Shown here: in pieces, positions 41,815-47,472 of the stretch | Numbering within the stretch: the first letter of the stretch is position 1 | Layout: every line of letters starts with the position of its first letter | IMG/VR virus record: IMGVR_UViG_3300036900_000066 | Location: 1-47,472 of that record | Reading direction: 5' to 3' (one strand) | Length of the DNA stretch: 47,472 nt | From: a virus | Made by a program: the position numbers and the translations under genes | The notes under the pieces: model-generated | Seen by the model: the letters and a program-made list of their open reading frames with translations, nothing else | Told to the model about the DNA's origin: nothing | Databases searched by the model: none

Positions 41815-42287
41815 AGATCCTCGCCCTACTCGCCGCACTGATGGCCCTTCCGCTGGCAGCGCAAACCCCCGCGCCACCCGCCGAACCCTCGCAGCTTTAC
41901 GGCATCGGCGCGGGCATCCAGGGACTCGGGCCGTCGCAGATCCGAGGCGGGTACTTCATCGGCCAGCACGTCGGGGCTGGGAAGTACCTCATCGAGTCGA
42001 CTGACCTGGTGAGAATGCCAGGTGGAACCGTTGGGACTTCGGCGCACGCCGGACTCTATGACCGCTTGGCAACTCTCGGACCGCTGACGCTCGGCATCAT
42101 CGGCGATGCCGGCGTAGCGGAGGTACAGACGGGCTCCGCAAGCGGCTCGGTGTCTGGCTGGGGCGTGGCGTCGATCAAGCTGTGGAATTGGCCGCTTACA
42201 CTCACGCCCACGGCTCGGATTATGACAATCGCCGGACAGGGCCAGGTGGCACAGATCCGCGTGTATCTGACGGTGAACATCAAGTAA
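41811..42287 (+). CDS. Exported outer-membrane-like small protein
   Basis: A 158-residue protein with signal peptide MKILALLAALMALPLAAQ. The mature part alternates polar and hydrophobic residues (GAGIQGLGPSQIRGGYFIG, GLYDRLATLGPLTLGIIGDAG, SGWGVASIKLWNWPLTLTPTAR) and ends VAQIRVYLTVNIK, which resembles an amphipathic beta-barrel or periplasmic beta protein. ATGA joins it to the polyproline gene. It could change the host outer surface or exclude other phages; this is inference. Confidence 0.6.
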   Translation: MKILALLAALMALPLAAQTPAPPAEPSQLYGIGAGIQGLGPSQIRGGYFIGQHVGAGKYLIESTDLVRMPGGTVGTSAHAGLYDRLATLGPLTLGIIGDAGVAEVQTGSASGSVSGWGVASIKLWNWPLTLTPTARIMTIAGQGQVAQIRVYLTVNIK

Positions 42288-42734
42288 GTGCCGAGCATCG
42301 CAGATAACATCTTTCGCAACCTCCGCGAGCTCGGGATCGATGGCGTTGTTGTATACCAGGCGCAACCGGATCGCCTGTTCGTTTGGGACATGCTCGGCCA
42401 GCTTGAGGCGCATTGCAAGGCGCACAAGGAACACTGGATGGCGGATCATTTGGATCCGCTTCATGGCGGCTCGGCCCGCGCCAACTACCGCGAGAAGGCC
42501 ACGCCCTCGATGCAATGCGTGAAGCACGCCATCTCGCAAATTAATCACCCGAATCTGCCACGACCGGAGATTTGGGAAGTGGATTTCGATGAGGTGTGCC
42601 CGCGCACTCCCATAACCATCATTGAACACCTCGATACCTGCATCATCCATGCGATCCGAGGAAGCAAGACCGATCAGAACGAGATTTCCAAAGGTTTAGA
42701 TAAACGATATCCGAAGGAGCAAATCAACACATGA
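42288..42734 (+). CDS. Hypothetical protein
   Basis: A 148-residue protein from a GTG directly after the previous stop. Mixed alpha/beta; HCKAHKEHWMADHLDPLHGG and later HLDTCIIHAIRG have several His but no recognised metal motif. The helix ISQINHPNLPRPEIWEVDF is notable. Starting at a later Met would lose the N-terminal helix. Function is unknown. Confidence 0.5.
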   Translation: MPSIADNIFRNLRELGIDGVVVYQAQPDRLFVWDMLGQLEAHCKAHKEHWMADHLDPLHGGSARANYREKATPSMQCVKHAISQINHPNLPRPEIWEVDFDEVCPRTPITIIEHLDTCIIHAIRGSKTDQNEISKGLDKRYPKEQINT

Positions 42735-42985
42735 ATTTTCTACAACTGGTTGGCCAGATGTTCGGCCAGCTTCCGGCAAGCAATTCGCCCGAGTTTAAAT
42801 TAAACTCGCTCGATTGGGCCAAGATCGCGCGCGAGCTCGTCATGATCCTGATTCCGATGATCCCGCCACTGCTCGGCTATCGTTACGAGTTCAACGGAAA
42901 AGATTTCACGCCCGAGGTTGTGATCGGCCTGCGATTGCTCTTGCAATGGGCGAAGCAGTGGGCTGGCGGACAGCCCAAGGCGTAA
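42731..42985 (+). CDS. Small membrane-like protein
   Basis: An 84-residue protein with one hydrophobic stretch (LVMILIPMIPPLLGY, 36-50) and a second moderately hydrophobic part (VVIGLRLLLQWAKQW, 63-77). A membrane accessory or holin-like role would fit its size but not its sequence. It is joined by ATGA upstream and lies before the metallophosphoesterase. Function is unknown. Confidence 0.5.
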   Translation: MNFLQLVGQMFGQLPASNSPEFKLNSLDWAKIARELVMILIPMIPPLLGYRYEFNGKDFTPEVVIGLRLLLQWAKQWAGGQPKA

Positions 42986-42988
42986 CGA

Positions 42989-43756
42989 ATGCGAAAACAG
43001 CCAGTGGCGAAGGGTGCGCCCGCCGTTACGCGGCGCTTCCAGCGAGTCGTGGCGGTTGGCTGCACGCATGGCGACCTTGCGGATACGAAGCGCCTGAATG
43101 AAGTAATGGCATTCGTGCGGCGCTTCGATCCGCACTATCGTTTCGAGCTTGGCGACCTGATTGATACGGCGGCGTTTCGTTCTGGGTCAAAGGGGACCAA
43201 GGACGAGGCACATCCGATTGAGCCGGACAAGATCGCGGGCGTCGAGTGGATCAAACGCTACAAGCCGACGCATCTGTCGTGGGGCAACCACTGCTGGCGG
43301 CTCGTCGAGTGGCGCACACACTACAACGCCGTGCTCGCTTACGCCGCTGGCGTGGTTTGGAACGCGCTCGAAGATGCCACGCGCGATGTCGGGGCGCTGA
43401 CGGTTCCGTATCACATCAAGCAGGGATGGTTTTACCTGGGTGGCTACGCCTGGGGCCACGGTTATATGTACAACGAATCCGCCGTGCGCGATCACGCGGA
43501 GATGACCGGCAGTCCAGTGGTGATGGCGCATTTACATCGAGCGTTACAGGAGCGCGGGCGCACTCTCACCGAGAAGCCAAGTTTCTGTGTCGGCACACTG
43601 ATGGACGTTGACAAGGCGCATTACGCAGAACGTCGCCGCGCAACTACACGGTGGGGCGCTGGGGTCGTGTTCGGTGAAATCTGCAAGGAGGATTCATACC
43701 TATGGATCGCAACCGGACAGACCGGAGAACCGATCCACTTCCCGCCGGGTCTTTAG
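42989..43756 (+). CDS. Calcineurin-like metallophosphoesterase
   Basis: A 255-residue phosphoesterase. Motifs are visible: GCTHGD (24-29), ELGDLID (53-59), WGNHCWR (98-104), WGHGY (155-159) and MAHLHR (179-184). The family normally has D-x-H at the first position; here it is Cys25-Thr-His27, so one metal ligand is missing or replaced. GNHE is GNHC. The altered site may still bind one metal or may be inactive. Substrate unknown; phage versions often act on nucleic acids or nucleotides. Confidence 0.78.
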   Translation: MRKQPVAKGAPAVTRRFQRVVAVGCTHGDLADTKRLNEVMAFVRRFDPHYRFELGDLIDTAAFRSGSKGTKDEAHPIEPDKIAGVEWIKRYKPTHLSWGNHCWRLVEWRTHYNAVLAYAAGVVWNALEDATRDVGALTVPYHIKQGWFYLGGYAWGHGYMYNESAVRDHAEMTGSPVVMAHLHRALQERGRTLTEKPSFCVGTLMDVDKAHYAERRRATTRWGAGVVFGEICKEDSYLWIATGQTGEPIHFPPGL

Positions 43757-44001
43757 ACCCAGTAGCGGCGCTGGCAATCCTCCGCGCGGAGATCGAGAGC
43801 GCGGAAGAGAAGCCGGTCGACGGATTCCGCACGACGCAGGGATGGGCCGACGCCTGGGATGTTTCAAGGGAACATGCCACGCGGCTGCTAAATCGTGGGT
43901 TGGATAGCGGAATAACAGAGCAACGCTATTTCAGAGTTAAGCGCGGCCTGATCGTTCGCAAGGTGCGATATTTCAGAGTCAACGCCAAGGTTGCGGCGTA
44001 A
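43702..44001 (+). CDS. Winged-helix-like DNA-binding protein
   Basis: A 99-residue protein starting inside the phosphoesterase gene. AAGGAGG (43685-43691) at 10 nt is a strong ribosome site that decides the start. Residues 40-75 form a helix-turn-helix (TTQGWADAWDVSREHATRLLNRGLDSG), followed by a beta wing with the repeat RYFRV (twice). Probably a transcription regulator or repressor. The 55-bp overlap with its upstream neighbour is large for this genome. Confidence 0.6.
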   Translation: MDRNRTDRRTDPLPAGSLDPVAALAILRAEIESAEEKPVDGFRTTQGWADAWDVSREHATRLLNRGLDSGITEQRYFRVKRGLIVRKVRYFRVNAKVAA

Positions 44002-44003
44002 GG

Positions 44004-44387
44004 ATGCCACGTCTTATCGTTCAGCCGGAAGGCTCGGAGTTGTGCGGACAGTGCTGCGTGGCGATGGCTGCGGGTATCAGCCTTGACCGCTCTACGTACA
44101 TTCTCGGCACGGAAGGGACGACCACGCGCGATCTAGTAGTAGCCCTCCGCGCGCTACGGGTCCCCTGTGCTGATCGATCCAAGCGCATCTCTCGCAGTAA
44201 ACCAAGATGGCCCGCCCGCGCCGTCCTCACCATTCACCGGCCAGCAGAGGCGGGAGTGCGGCGGCACAAGTGGCACTGGATGCTGGCGTGGGACGGTCAC
44301 ATTCTCGACCCCGGCAATGCGTGGCCGGAGCGATACACAAACTGGCGTATCACAAGTTATCTCGAAATTTATAAGGAGCAGCGATAG
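44004..44387 (+). CDS. C39-like cysteine peptidase
   Basis: A 127-residue papain-like protein. 'LCGQCCVAM' (13-21) supplies the likely catalytic Cys14; ILGTEGTTTRDLVVALRALRV is the family's following helix; WHWMLAWDGHILDPGNAW (90-107) holds the likely His91 and Asp102. C39-like peptidases cleave after Gly-Gly leaders or act in surface-protein processing. It has no ABC transporter or signal peptide. It lies just before the nucleotide hydrolase and endolysin. Substrate is unknown. Confidence 0.65.
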   Translation: MPRLIVQPEGSELCGQCCVAMAAGISLDRSTYILGTEGTTTRDLVVALRALRVPCADRSKRISRSKPRWPARAVLTIHRPAEAGVRRHKWHWMLAWDGHILDPGNAWPERYTNWRITSYLEIYKEQR

Positions 44388-44746
44388 TGACGAAGGACAG
44401 TAGCGGCCCGCAGAACGTACTGCGAAAACTCCCCAACATGGCTGGCCCGCGCAAGACGATCCCGATTTTCACCGGCGTACTTGATTACTTCCCGCTGGCG
44501 ATGGCTGAGATCGCTAAGGTCAGCAAGGCCGGGAACGACCAGCATAATCCGGGGAAGCCGATGCACTGGAATCGCGGAACGTCCTCGGACCACGCGGATT
44601 GCGTTGTGCGTCATCTGATCGAGCGCGGGCTGATGGACTCCGACGGAATGCGCCATTCGGCCAAGGCCGCATGGCGGGCGCTCGCGTTGCTTCAGGAAGA
44701 GATCGAAACGGCGGCGGGATTCGTCCCGAAGGATGGCAAGCTGTGA
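44387..44746 (+). CDS. DUF5664-like dATP/dGTP diphosphohydrolase-like protein
   Basis: A 119-residue protein starting at GTG. IPIFTGVLDYFPLAMAEIAKVSKAGNDQHNPG, HWNRGTSSDHADCVVRHLIERG and ALALLQEEIE match a phage family related to DUF5664, of which some members are MazZ-type (d)ATP/(d)GTP diphosphohydrolases. The conserved core is helices with 'E-x-x-x-V', 'N-x-x-H-x-x', 'HAD..-RH' and 'H-x-x-x-AWRALA'. Possible role: nucleotide-pool editing, in the same direction as the HD enzyme upstream. Confidence 0.65.
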   Translation: MTKDSSGPQNVLRKLPNMAGPRKTIPIFTGVLDYFPLAMAEIAKVSKAGNDQHNPGKPMHWNRGTSSDHADCVVRHLIERGLMDSDGMRHSAKAAWRALALLQEEIETAAGFVPKDGKL

Positions 44747-45294
44747 CCCACGAATTACGTCAGGCCGTCAATGCGGCGGTCGCGTGCGAGGCGCATACCG
44801 GCGTTCCGGCTGAACTGCTGGTCGCGCAGTGGGCACTTGAATCGGGATGGGGCAAGCACGCTCCTGGTAACAACTGTTTCGGCATCAAAGCGTATCCCGG
44901 ATGCTATGGGTGGCAACTACTTCAGACGCGCGAGTGGTTCACCGATGCCGAGTTGACCAAGTTCCTAGCTGGCGACAGCGCGCGCACCGCCGTTTTGGTG
45001 GGAGCCGCAAACAGTTCGCGGGCAGAATACTCCGTGCGGGATTGGTTTGCCACGTTCCCGAGCCTTGCGGCCTGTTTCGACCGGCGCGCCCAGTTATTCC
45101 TGGTTGGACGATACAAGCCGTTCGCTGAACAATTTCTGAAGGACGGGAACGTGGAAGCGCTGGTACGCGGGATCGCCCCGATCTACGCCACGGCCCCGGA
45201 CTATGCGGAGAATATCTTGGCGATTCTCCGCAACCAGAACGTACAGTTTGCACTTAACGCCGCGCGACCGCCGGAACATCCCGAGACGGCGTAA
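44743..45294 (+). CDS. Endolysin: glucosaminidase (GH73/FlgJ-like)
   Basis: A 183-residue cell-wall hydrolase. VAQWALESGWGKHAPGNNCFGIKA (28-50) is the glucosaminidase signature, with Glu33 as likely acid, then 'EYSVRDWFATFPSLAACFDRRAQLF' (the 'S-x-x-D' region) and a C-terminal helix. No signal peptide, so release through a holin is expected. It starts at a GTG overlapping the nucleotide-hydrolase stop (GTGA). It is convergent with the minus-strand two-helix protein, a holin candidate. Confidence 0.85.
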   Translation: MTHELRQAVNAAVACEAHTGVPAELLVAQWALESGWGKHAPGNNCFGIKAYPGCYGWQLLQTREWFTDAELTKFLAGDSARTAVLVGAANSSRAEYSVRDWFATFPSLAACFDRRAQLFLVGRYKPFAEQFLKDGNVEALVRGIAPIYATAPDYAENILAILRNQNVQFALNAARPPEHPETA

Positions 45295-45453
45295 CTATTC
45301 TTCCTTGCCGTCGATCCGCACGACCCGCCCAGGCTCCGGGGGCTTGATCAGCTCGATGCTGGCCGTCAGCCGGAACGTATCGTCGCCGATCTTCAGCATG
45401 ATTCCGTCCTCAGAATCCGGCGGCGGCATCTGGATCACTTTAGGCTTTTTCAC
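45295..45453 (-). CDS. Small hypothetical protein (minus strand)
   Basis: A 52-residue protein from a GTG (MKKPKVIQMPPPDSEDG), then LKIGDDTFRLTASIELIKPPEPGR. It is joined to the two-helix protein by GTGA, so both are translated together. It ends 1 nt from the endolysin stop on the other strand. The short basic/Pro-rich start and beta end give no function. Confidence 0.5.
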   Translation of the reverse strand: MKKPKVIQMPPPDSEDGIMLKIGDDTFRLTASIELIKPPEPGRVVRIDGKEE

Positions 45454-45650
45454 TTCGCGTCCTGCTGGTGAATGATCGAACCGAGAGCCGCCAGGATCAA
45501 CCCCAGCGCGGCTACGGCAAGCCACAGCACGTTCACCCCGCCATCTCCGTTAGATAGGTAGCCCAGGACGCAAACCACGCCCAGCGCCATCATAACGCCG
45601 CCCACAGTCCAAAGCAATACGGCCATCGGCGACTGTGCTTTTTGGCTCAT
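45450..45650 (-). CDS. Two-helix membrane protein, holin candidate
   Basis: A 66-residue protein with two membrane helices (residues 11-33, VLLWTVGGVMMALGVVCVLGYL; and 39-59, VNVLWLAVAALGLILAALGSII) and a short charged tail (HQQDAK). The near-perfect ribosome site AAAGGAGGTG (complement 45656-45665) sits 5 nt before the ATG. Size and topology fit a class II holin beside the endolysin, but it is on the opposite strand, which is uncommon. Confidence 0.6.
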   Translation of the reverse strand: MSQKAQSPMAVLLWTVGGVMMALGVVCVLGYLSNGDGGVNVLWLAVAALGLILAALGSIIHQQDAK

Positions 45651-45741
45651 CACCTCACCTCCTTTGCAGTACGAAATCTCTAGAACTAACGTCCAGATGC
45701 GATTTACATTTATCGCCAGTATGTTCGAGTATGGCCGCGTT

Positions 45742-45957
45742 CTAGGATCTCCCAGACAGTTTCCGTTTAGGCGATTCCTGTGTCTTGGGATCTACTGGAT
45801 CTCCCCATTTTGCTCCGTATGTTTCCAGCCACATTTGCAGCGCGGCTGACATCGCTTCCTGTTGACTCATTTCTGGCTCGCAATAAAGAACCCACCTTAG
45901 TCGTCTTAGTAAGGTCGCGTCCGGACGAAACTTTATTTCTCGTCTTTCGTTAGACAT
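45742..45957 (-). CDS. Ribbon-helix-helix-like DNA-binding protein (minus strand)
   Basis: A 71-residue protein: MSNERREIKFRPDATLLRRLRW (beta strand then helix), then VLYCEPEMSQQEAMSAALQMWLETYG, resembling the ribbon-helix-helix fold of small repressors. A basic Pro-rich tail follows. Its start at 45957 faces the second ribbon-helix-helix gene (46047) across a regulated promoter. Longer in-frame starts are possible. Likely a repressor acting on the shared region. Confidence 0.55.
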   Translation of the reverse strand: MSNERREIKFRPDATLLRRLRWVLYCEPEMSQQEAMSAALQMWLETYGAKWGDPVDPKTQESPKRKLSGRS

Positions 45958-45995
45958 AGGCGCAATCACACAAACTCCCTCCGCACTTTCTGCCC

Positions 45996-46046
45996 TTGGG
46001 TATTGACACCCATGGGACATTGGGGCATAATCTTTGTGTACCCAAT
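45996..46046 (+). promoter_or_regulatory. Divergent promoter with inverted-repeat operators
   Basis: TTGACA (46003-46008) and CATAAT (46026-46031) are exactly 17 bp apart, a near-consensus promoter firing to the right, with transcription expected near 46038, only about 9 nt before the ATG at 46047. TTGGGTA (45996-46002) and TACCCAA (46039-46045) form an inverted pair framing it. CCCATGGG (46009-46016) is a palindrome inside the spacer, and ATTGGG (46019-46024) / CCCAAT (46041-46046) form another pair. The layout fits repression by a ribbon-helix-helix dimer. Confidence 0.65.
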
Positions 46047-46241
46047 ATGAGCACAGTATCACAGGAAGATACAAAGTCGCACGTAGTGGAATCGTTGACA
46101 ACGACTATCACTGTGTCTAAGGAACTGTGGAAGCGAGTGAAAATCGCAGCCGCAGAACACGAAACGTCGGCCCAGCAGATATGCTCCGACGGGCTGGAAC
46201 TGGCGCTAAGGGTTCTCGCCGAGAAAGGCAAGAATGCCTGA
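46047..46241 (+). CDS. Ribbon-helix-helix-like regulator
   Basis: A 64-residue protein. TTTITVSKELWKRVKIAAAEHETSAQQICSDGLELALR forms the strand-helix-helix pattern of the ribbon-helix-helix family. The ATG at 46047 follows the promoter by a short leader with no ribosome site, so it may be translated as a nearly leaderless message. It likely binds the flanking inverted repeats and controls its own promoter and the opposite gene. It overlaps the next gene by 8 bp. Confidence 0.68.
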   Translation: MSTVSQEDTKSHVVESLTTTITVSKELWKRVKIAAAEHETSAQQICSDGLELALRVLAEKGKNA

Positions 46242-46590
46242 GGTTACTCGCAATTTCAAAGATCTCGTGGGTGGCGCGTCGACGGTCAGCGCCACCCCAT
46301 CGCGCCCGCCCGCCTCCTCCGAGTCGCGTAGCGGCAAGACCAATTTACGGGTTATGCCGTCGCGTGGCAACCCAAATCCAGAACCACTCCCGCCAAGCCC
46401 TAGCATTGCCAAGAGATTCCACGGCAACCAGCACACCCGGCACCACGGGATTGCTCTCTTCTTCGGCCTAGACAAGAGCTTGCGAGAGGCATCGAACGTA
46501 AGCGGTCATCCGGCATCGGATCTTGAGCGCCACATCCGACGCATCGGGTATTGGGAATGGCGGCGCAAATCCATGGGGGTAGCGGCGTGA
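46234..46590 (+). CDS. Hypothetical basic protein
   Basis: A 118-residue unknown with a Ser/Pro-rich first half (STVSATPSRPPASSESRSGKT, then NPEPLPPSPSIAK) and a second half with His and Arg (RFHGNQHTRHHG, LERHIRRIGYWEWRR). GAAAGG is the ribosome site. The composition suggests a nucleic-acid-binding or disordered protein. It is co-transcribed with the ribbon-helix-helix gene. Confidence 0.5.
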   Translation: MPEVTRNFKDLVGGASTVSATPSRPPASSESRSGKTNLRVMPSRGNPNPEPLPPSPSIAKRFHGNQHTRHHGIALFFGLDKSLREASNVSGHPASDLERHIRRIGYWEWRRKSMGVAA

Positions 46591-46766
46591 TCGGTGAATT
46601 GGTTCTCACTATCGCATTGGTCGTTTTCCTGAACATGATGCTTTGCCTGGACGTTCTCGACGCACGCGAACACAGACGCCGGCAGCGGTTGAATCGCATC
46701 GCCGATCAGGACGGAGACTGGATGCGCGAGGCGATCAAGAACGCGGCCCGCAAGGTGGCGAAATGA
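46587..46766 (+). CDS. Small membrane protein
   Basis: A 59-residue protein from GTG with one membrane helix (residues 4-22, ELVLTIALVVFLNMMLCLDV) and a basic, charged C-terminus (REHRRRQRLNRIADQDGD). It is joined to its neighbours by GTGA and ATGA. A role at the inner membrane is likely, but no family is recognised. Confidence 0.5.
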   Translation: MIGELVLTIALVVFLNMMLCLDVLDAREHRRRQRLNRIADQDGDWMREAIKNAARKVAK

Positions 46767-47113
46767 TCGACGCCGCAGAAAAGGAACGGCAAGAGGCAGA
46801 ATATCGCGCGTGGACCGCTTACTACGGCTCCCAGTACTACGGTGGCTGGGCGCAAGATCCCCGCGATGGCCGGTACAAGCCTCAAGCCGTGATCGATGCG
46901 GCTAACGCGCAACCGGTGCTGTCCTACTTCCTCAACGACCGCGAGGTGTCCGTTACGGACTTGATGCGCGACTGCCCCGCCAACGAACAACTTCAGGCGG
47001 CGATATCACTGATCCAGCCAGGGCAGACGGCATTCATCCTTGGATGCGGCGATGATCCAGTTTACGAACTACGCGCGGAAGCAGCGCCGATGGCGCGAAG
47101 GAGAGCAGCTTGA
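46763..47113 (+). CDS. Hypothetical acidic/aromatic protein
   Basis: A 116-residue unknown. N-terminal helix (AEKERQEAEYRAWTAYYGSQYYGGW) with Tyr/Trp, then mixed alpha/beta including PVLSYFLNDREVSVTDLM and GQTAFILGCGDDPVYEL. ATGA upstream; TTGA downstream. No recognisable function. Confidence 0.5.
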   Translation: MIDAAEKERQEAEYRAWTAYYGSQYYGGWAQDPRDGRYKPQAVIDAANAQPVLSYFLNDREVSVTDLMRDCPANEQLQAAISLIQPGQTAFILGCGDDPVYELRAEAAPMARRRAA

Positions 47114-47472
47114 AAGCGAAAACGAAGGTCGCGCCGAAAAAGCGCAAAGCGGTTACAGTTGCAGAAGAAACCGTTCTCGTGCTCCGCACTTGCAACGCCG
47201 ACCTATCGAGCTATGGCGGGTTTGTGTGGCCGGCATCTGGCCCCGTCAAGGCTCCCGACTGGTCACCACGCAAGGTATGCGGGCTTGGACTTCACGGATT
47301 GCTATGGGGCGAGGGAGATGGATCGCTCTTGAATTTCGACCCCGATGCCAAGGGGCTGGTCGTGCGCGTCGTTAAGGACTCCGTCGTCGACCTCGACGGC
47401 AAGGTCAAGTTCCCCGCTGGTGTCGTAGTGTTTTGCGGGGATCTGAAATCTGCCGCCGATTATATTGGCGAG
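47110..47472 (+). CDS. DUF7666-like protein (5' part, runs to window edge)
   Basis: From a TTG at 47110 the frame stays open for 121 residues to the end of the window. Basic start, then VLVLRTCNADLSSYGGFVWP, PRKVCGLGLHGLLWGEGDGS and KVKFPAGVVVFCGD, the pattern of the DUF7666 family of phage and host proteins with unknown function. The full length is not visible. If the window is a closed circle, the next codon is TAG at position 1 and the gene would end with Glu. Confidence 0.65.
   Translation, partial: MKAKTKVAPKKRKAVTVAEETVLVLRTCNADLSSYGGFVWPASGPVKAPDWSPRKVCGLGLHGLLWGEGDGSLLNFDPDAKGLVVRVVKDSVVDLDGKVKFPAGVVVFCGDLKSAADYIGE

Noticed and set aside
42731-42985. Calling the small membrane-like protein a holin
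   Set aside because: Only one convincing membrane stretch and it lies apart from the endolysin; the minus-strand two-helix protein is the better candidate.
1-47472. tRNA genes, rRNA, CRISPR arrays, insertion sequences, integrase and attachment sites
   Set aside because: No tRNA T-arm pattern, no regularly spaced repeats, no transposase or recombinase motifs seen. A tool scan would be needed to exclude short tRNAs.

Overview
The window reads as a tailed (siphovirus-type) bacteriophage genome or a large fragment of one. The gene order is the classical late-gene order on the plus strand: terminase small and large subunits, portal, scaffold, P22-gp5-like coat, head completion, minor head protein, tail completion, tail tube, tail-assembly chaperones joined by a -1 frameshift, tape measure, distal tail proteins, hub, fibers, spike, lysis. 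The DNA is GC-rich. Starts are often GTG or TTG, and most neighbouring genes are joined by ATGA, GTGA, TAATG or TTGA overlaps. At least eight genes carry Sec-type signal peptides, several ending in ...AxAQ. Together with the glucosaminidase and lytic transglycosylase this points to a Gram-negative host, perhaps Acidobacteriota; the host assignment is inference only.

Layout: (1) 1-247 is a leader with repeated TGTACA boxes. (2) 248-6615 is a dense array of small early or middle genes: an exported lytic transglycosylase, a full-length DnaN sliding clamp, a prokaryotic E2-like (Prok-E2_E) protein, several Cys-rich small proteins, a DUF551-like protein, an HD phosphohydrolase and a sigma-region-4-like regulator. 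(3) 6664-16381 is the DNA packaging and head module. It is interrupted at 11207-11470 by a non-coding leader with iterated CGACAC/GTGTCG sites. (4) 16378-18012 is an inserted accessory island: an HNH endonuclease, a secreted Cys-rich protein and a minus-strand secreted protein. (5) 18030-31234 is the tail module, with a terminator hairpin after the tail tube gene and a GGGAAAC slippery site. (6) 31231-31730 is a two-gene minus-strand insertion. (7) 31783-40583 holds fibers and a beta-helix spike; most of these start with signal peptides. (8) 40479-42985 holds a minus-strand methyltransferase, an exported small protein with a Pro-rich neighbour, and small unknowns. (9) 42989-45294 holds a metallophosphoesterase, a DNA-binding protein, a C39-like peptidase, a DUF5664-like nucleotide hydrolase and a GH73-type endolysin. 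(10) 45295-45957 is a minus-strand group with a two-helix holin candidate and a ribbon-helix-helix protein. It diverges from a second ribbon-helix-helix gene across a promoter framed by inverted repeats. (11) 46234-47472 is small genes, the last (DUF7666-like) running to the window edge.

How it works together: the host-type clamp, HD hydrolase and DUF5664-like hydrolase act on replication and nucleotide pools; the sigma-like genes before the terminase probably switch on late transcription; the divergent ribbon-helix-helix pair is the best candidate for a transcriptional switch. The oddest property is the number of export signals, including on proteins that look like fibers and spikes. No integrase, primase, helicase, DNA polymerase, tRNA or CRISPR array was recognised here. 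Domain names are from pattern recognition by eye and no search was run.
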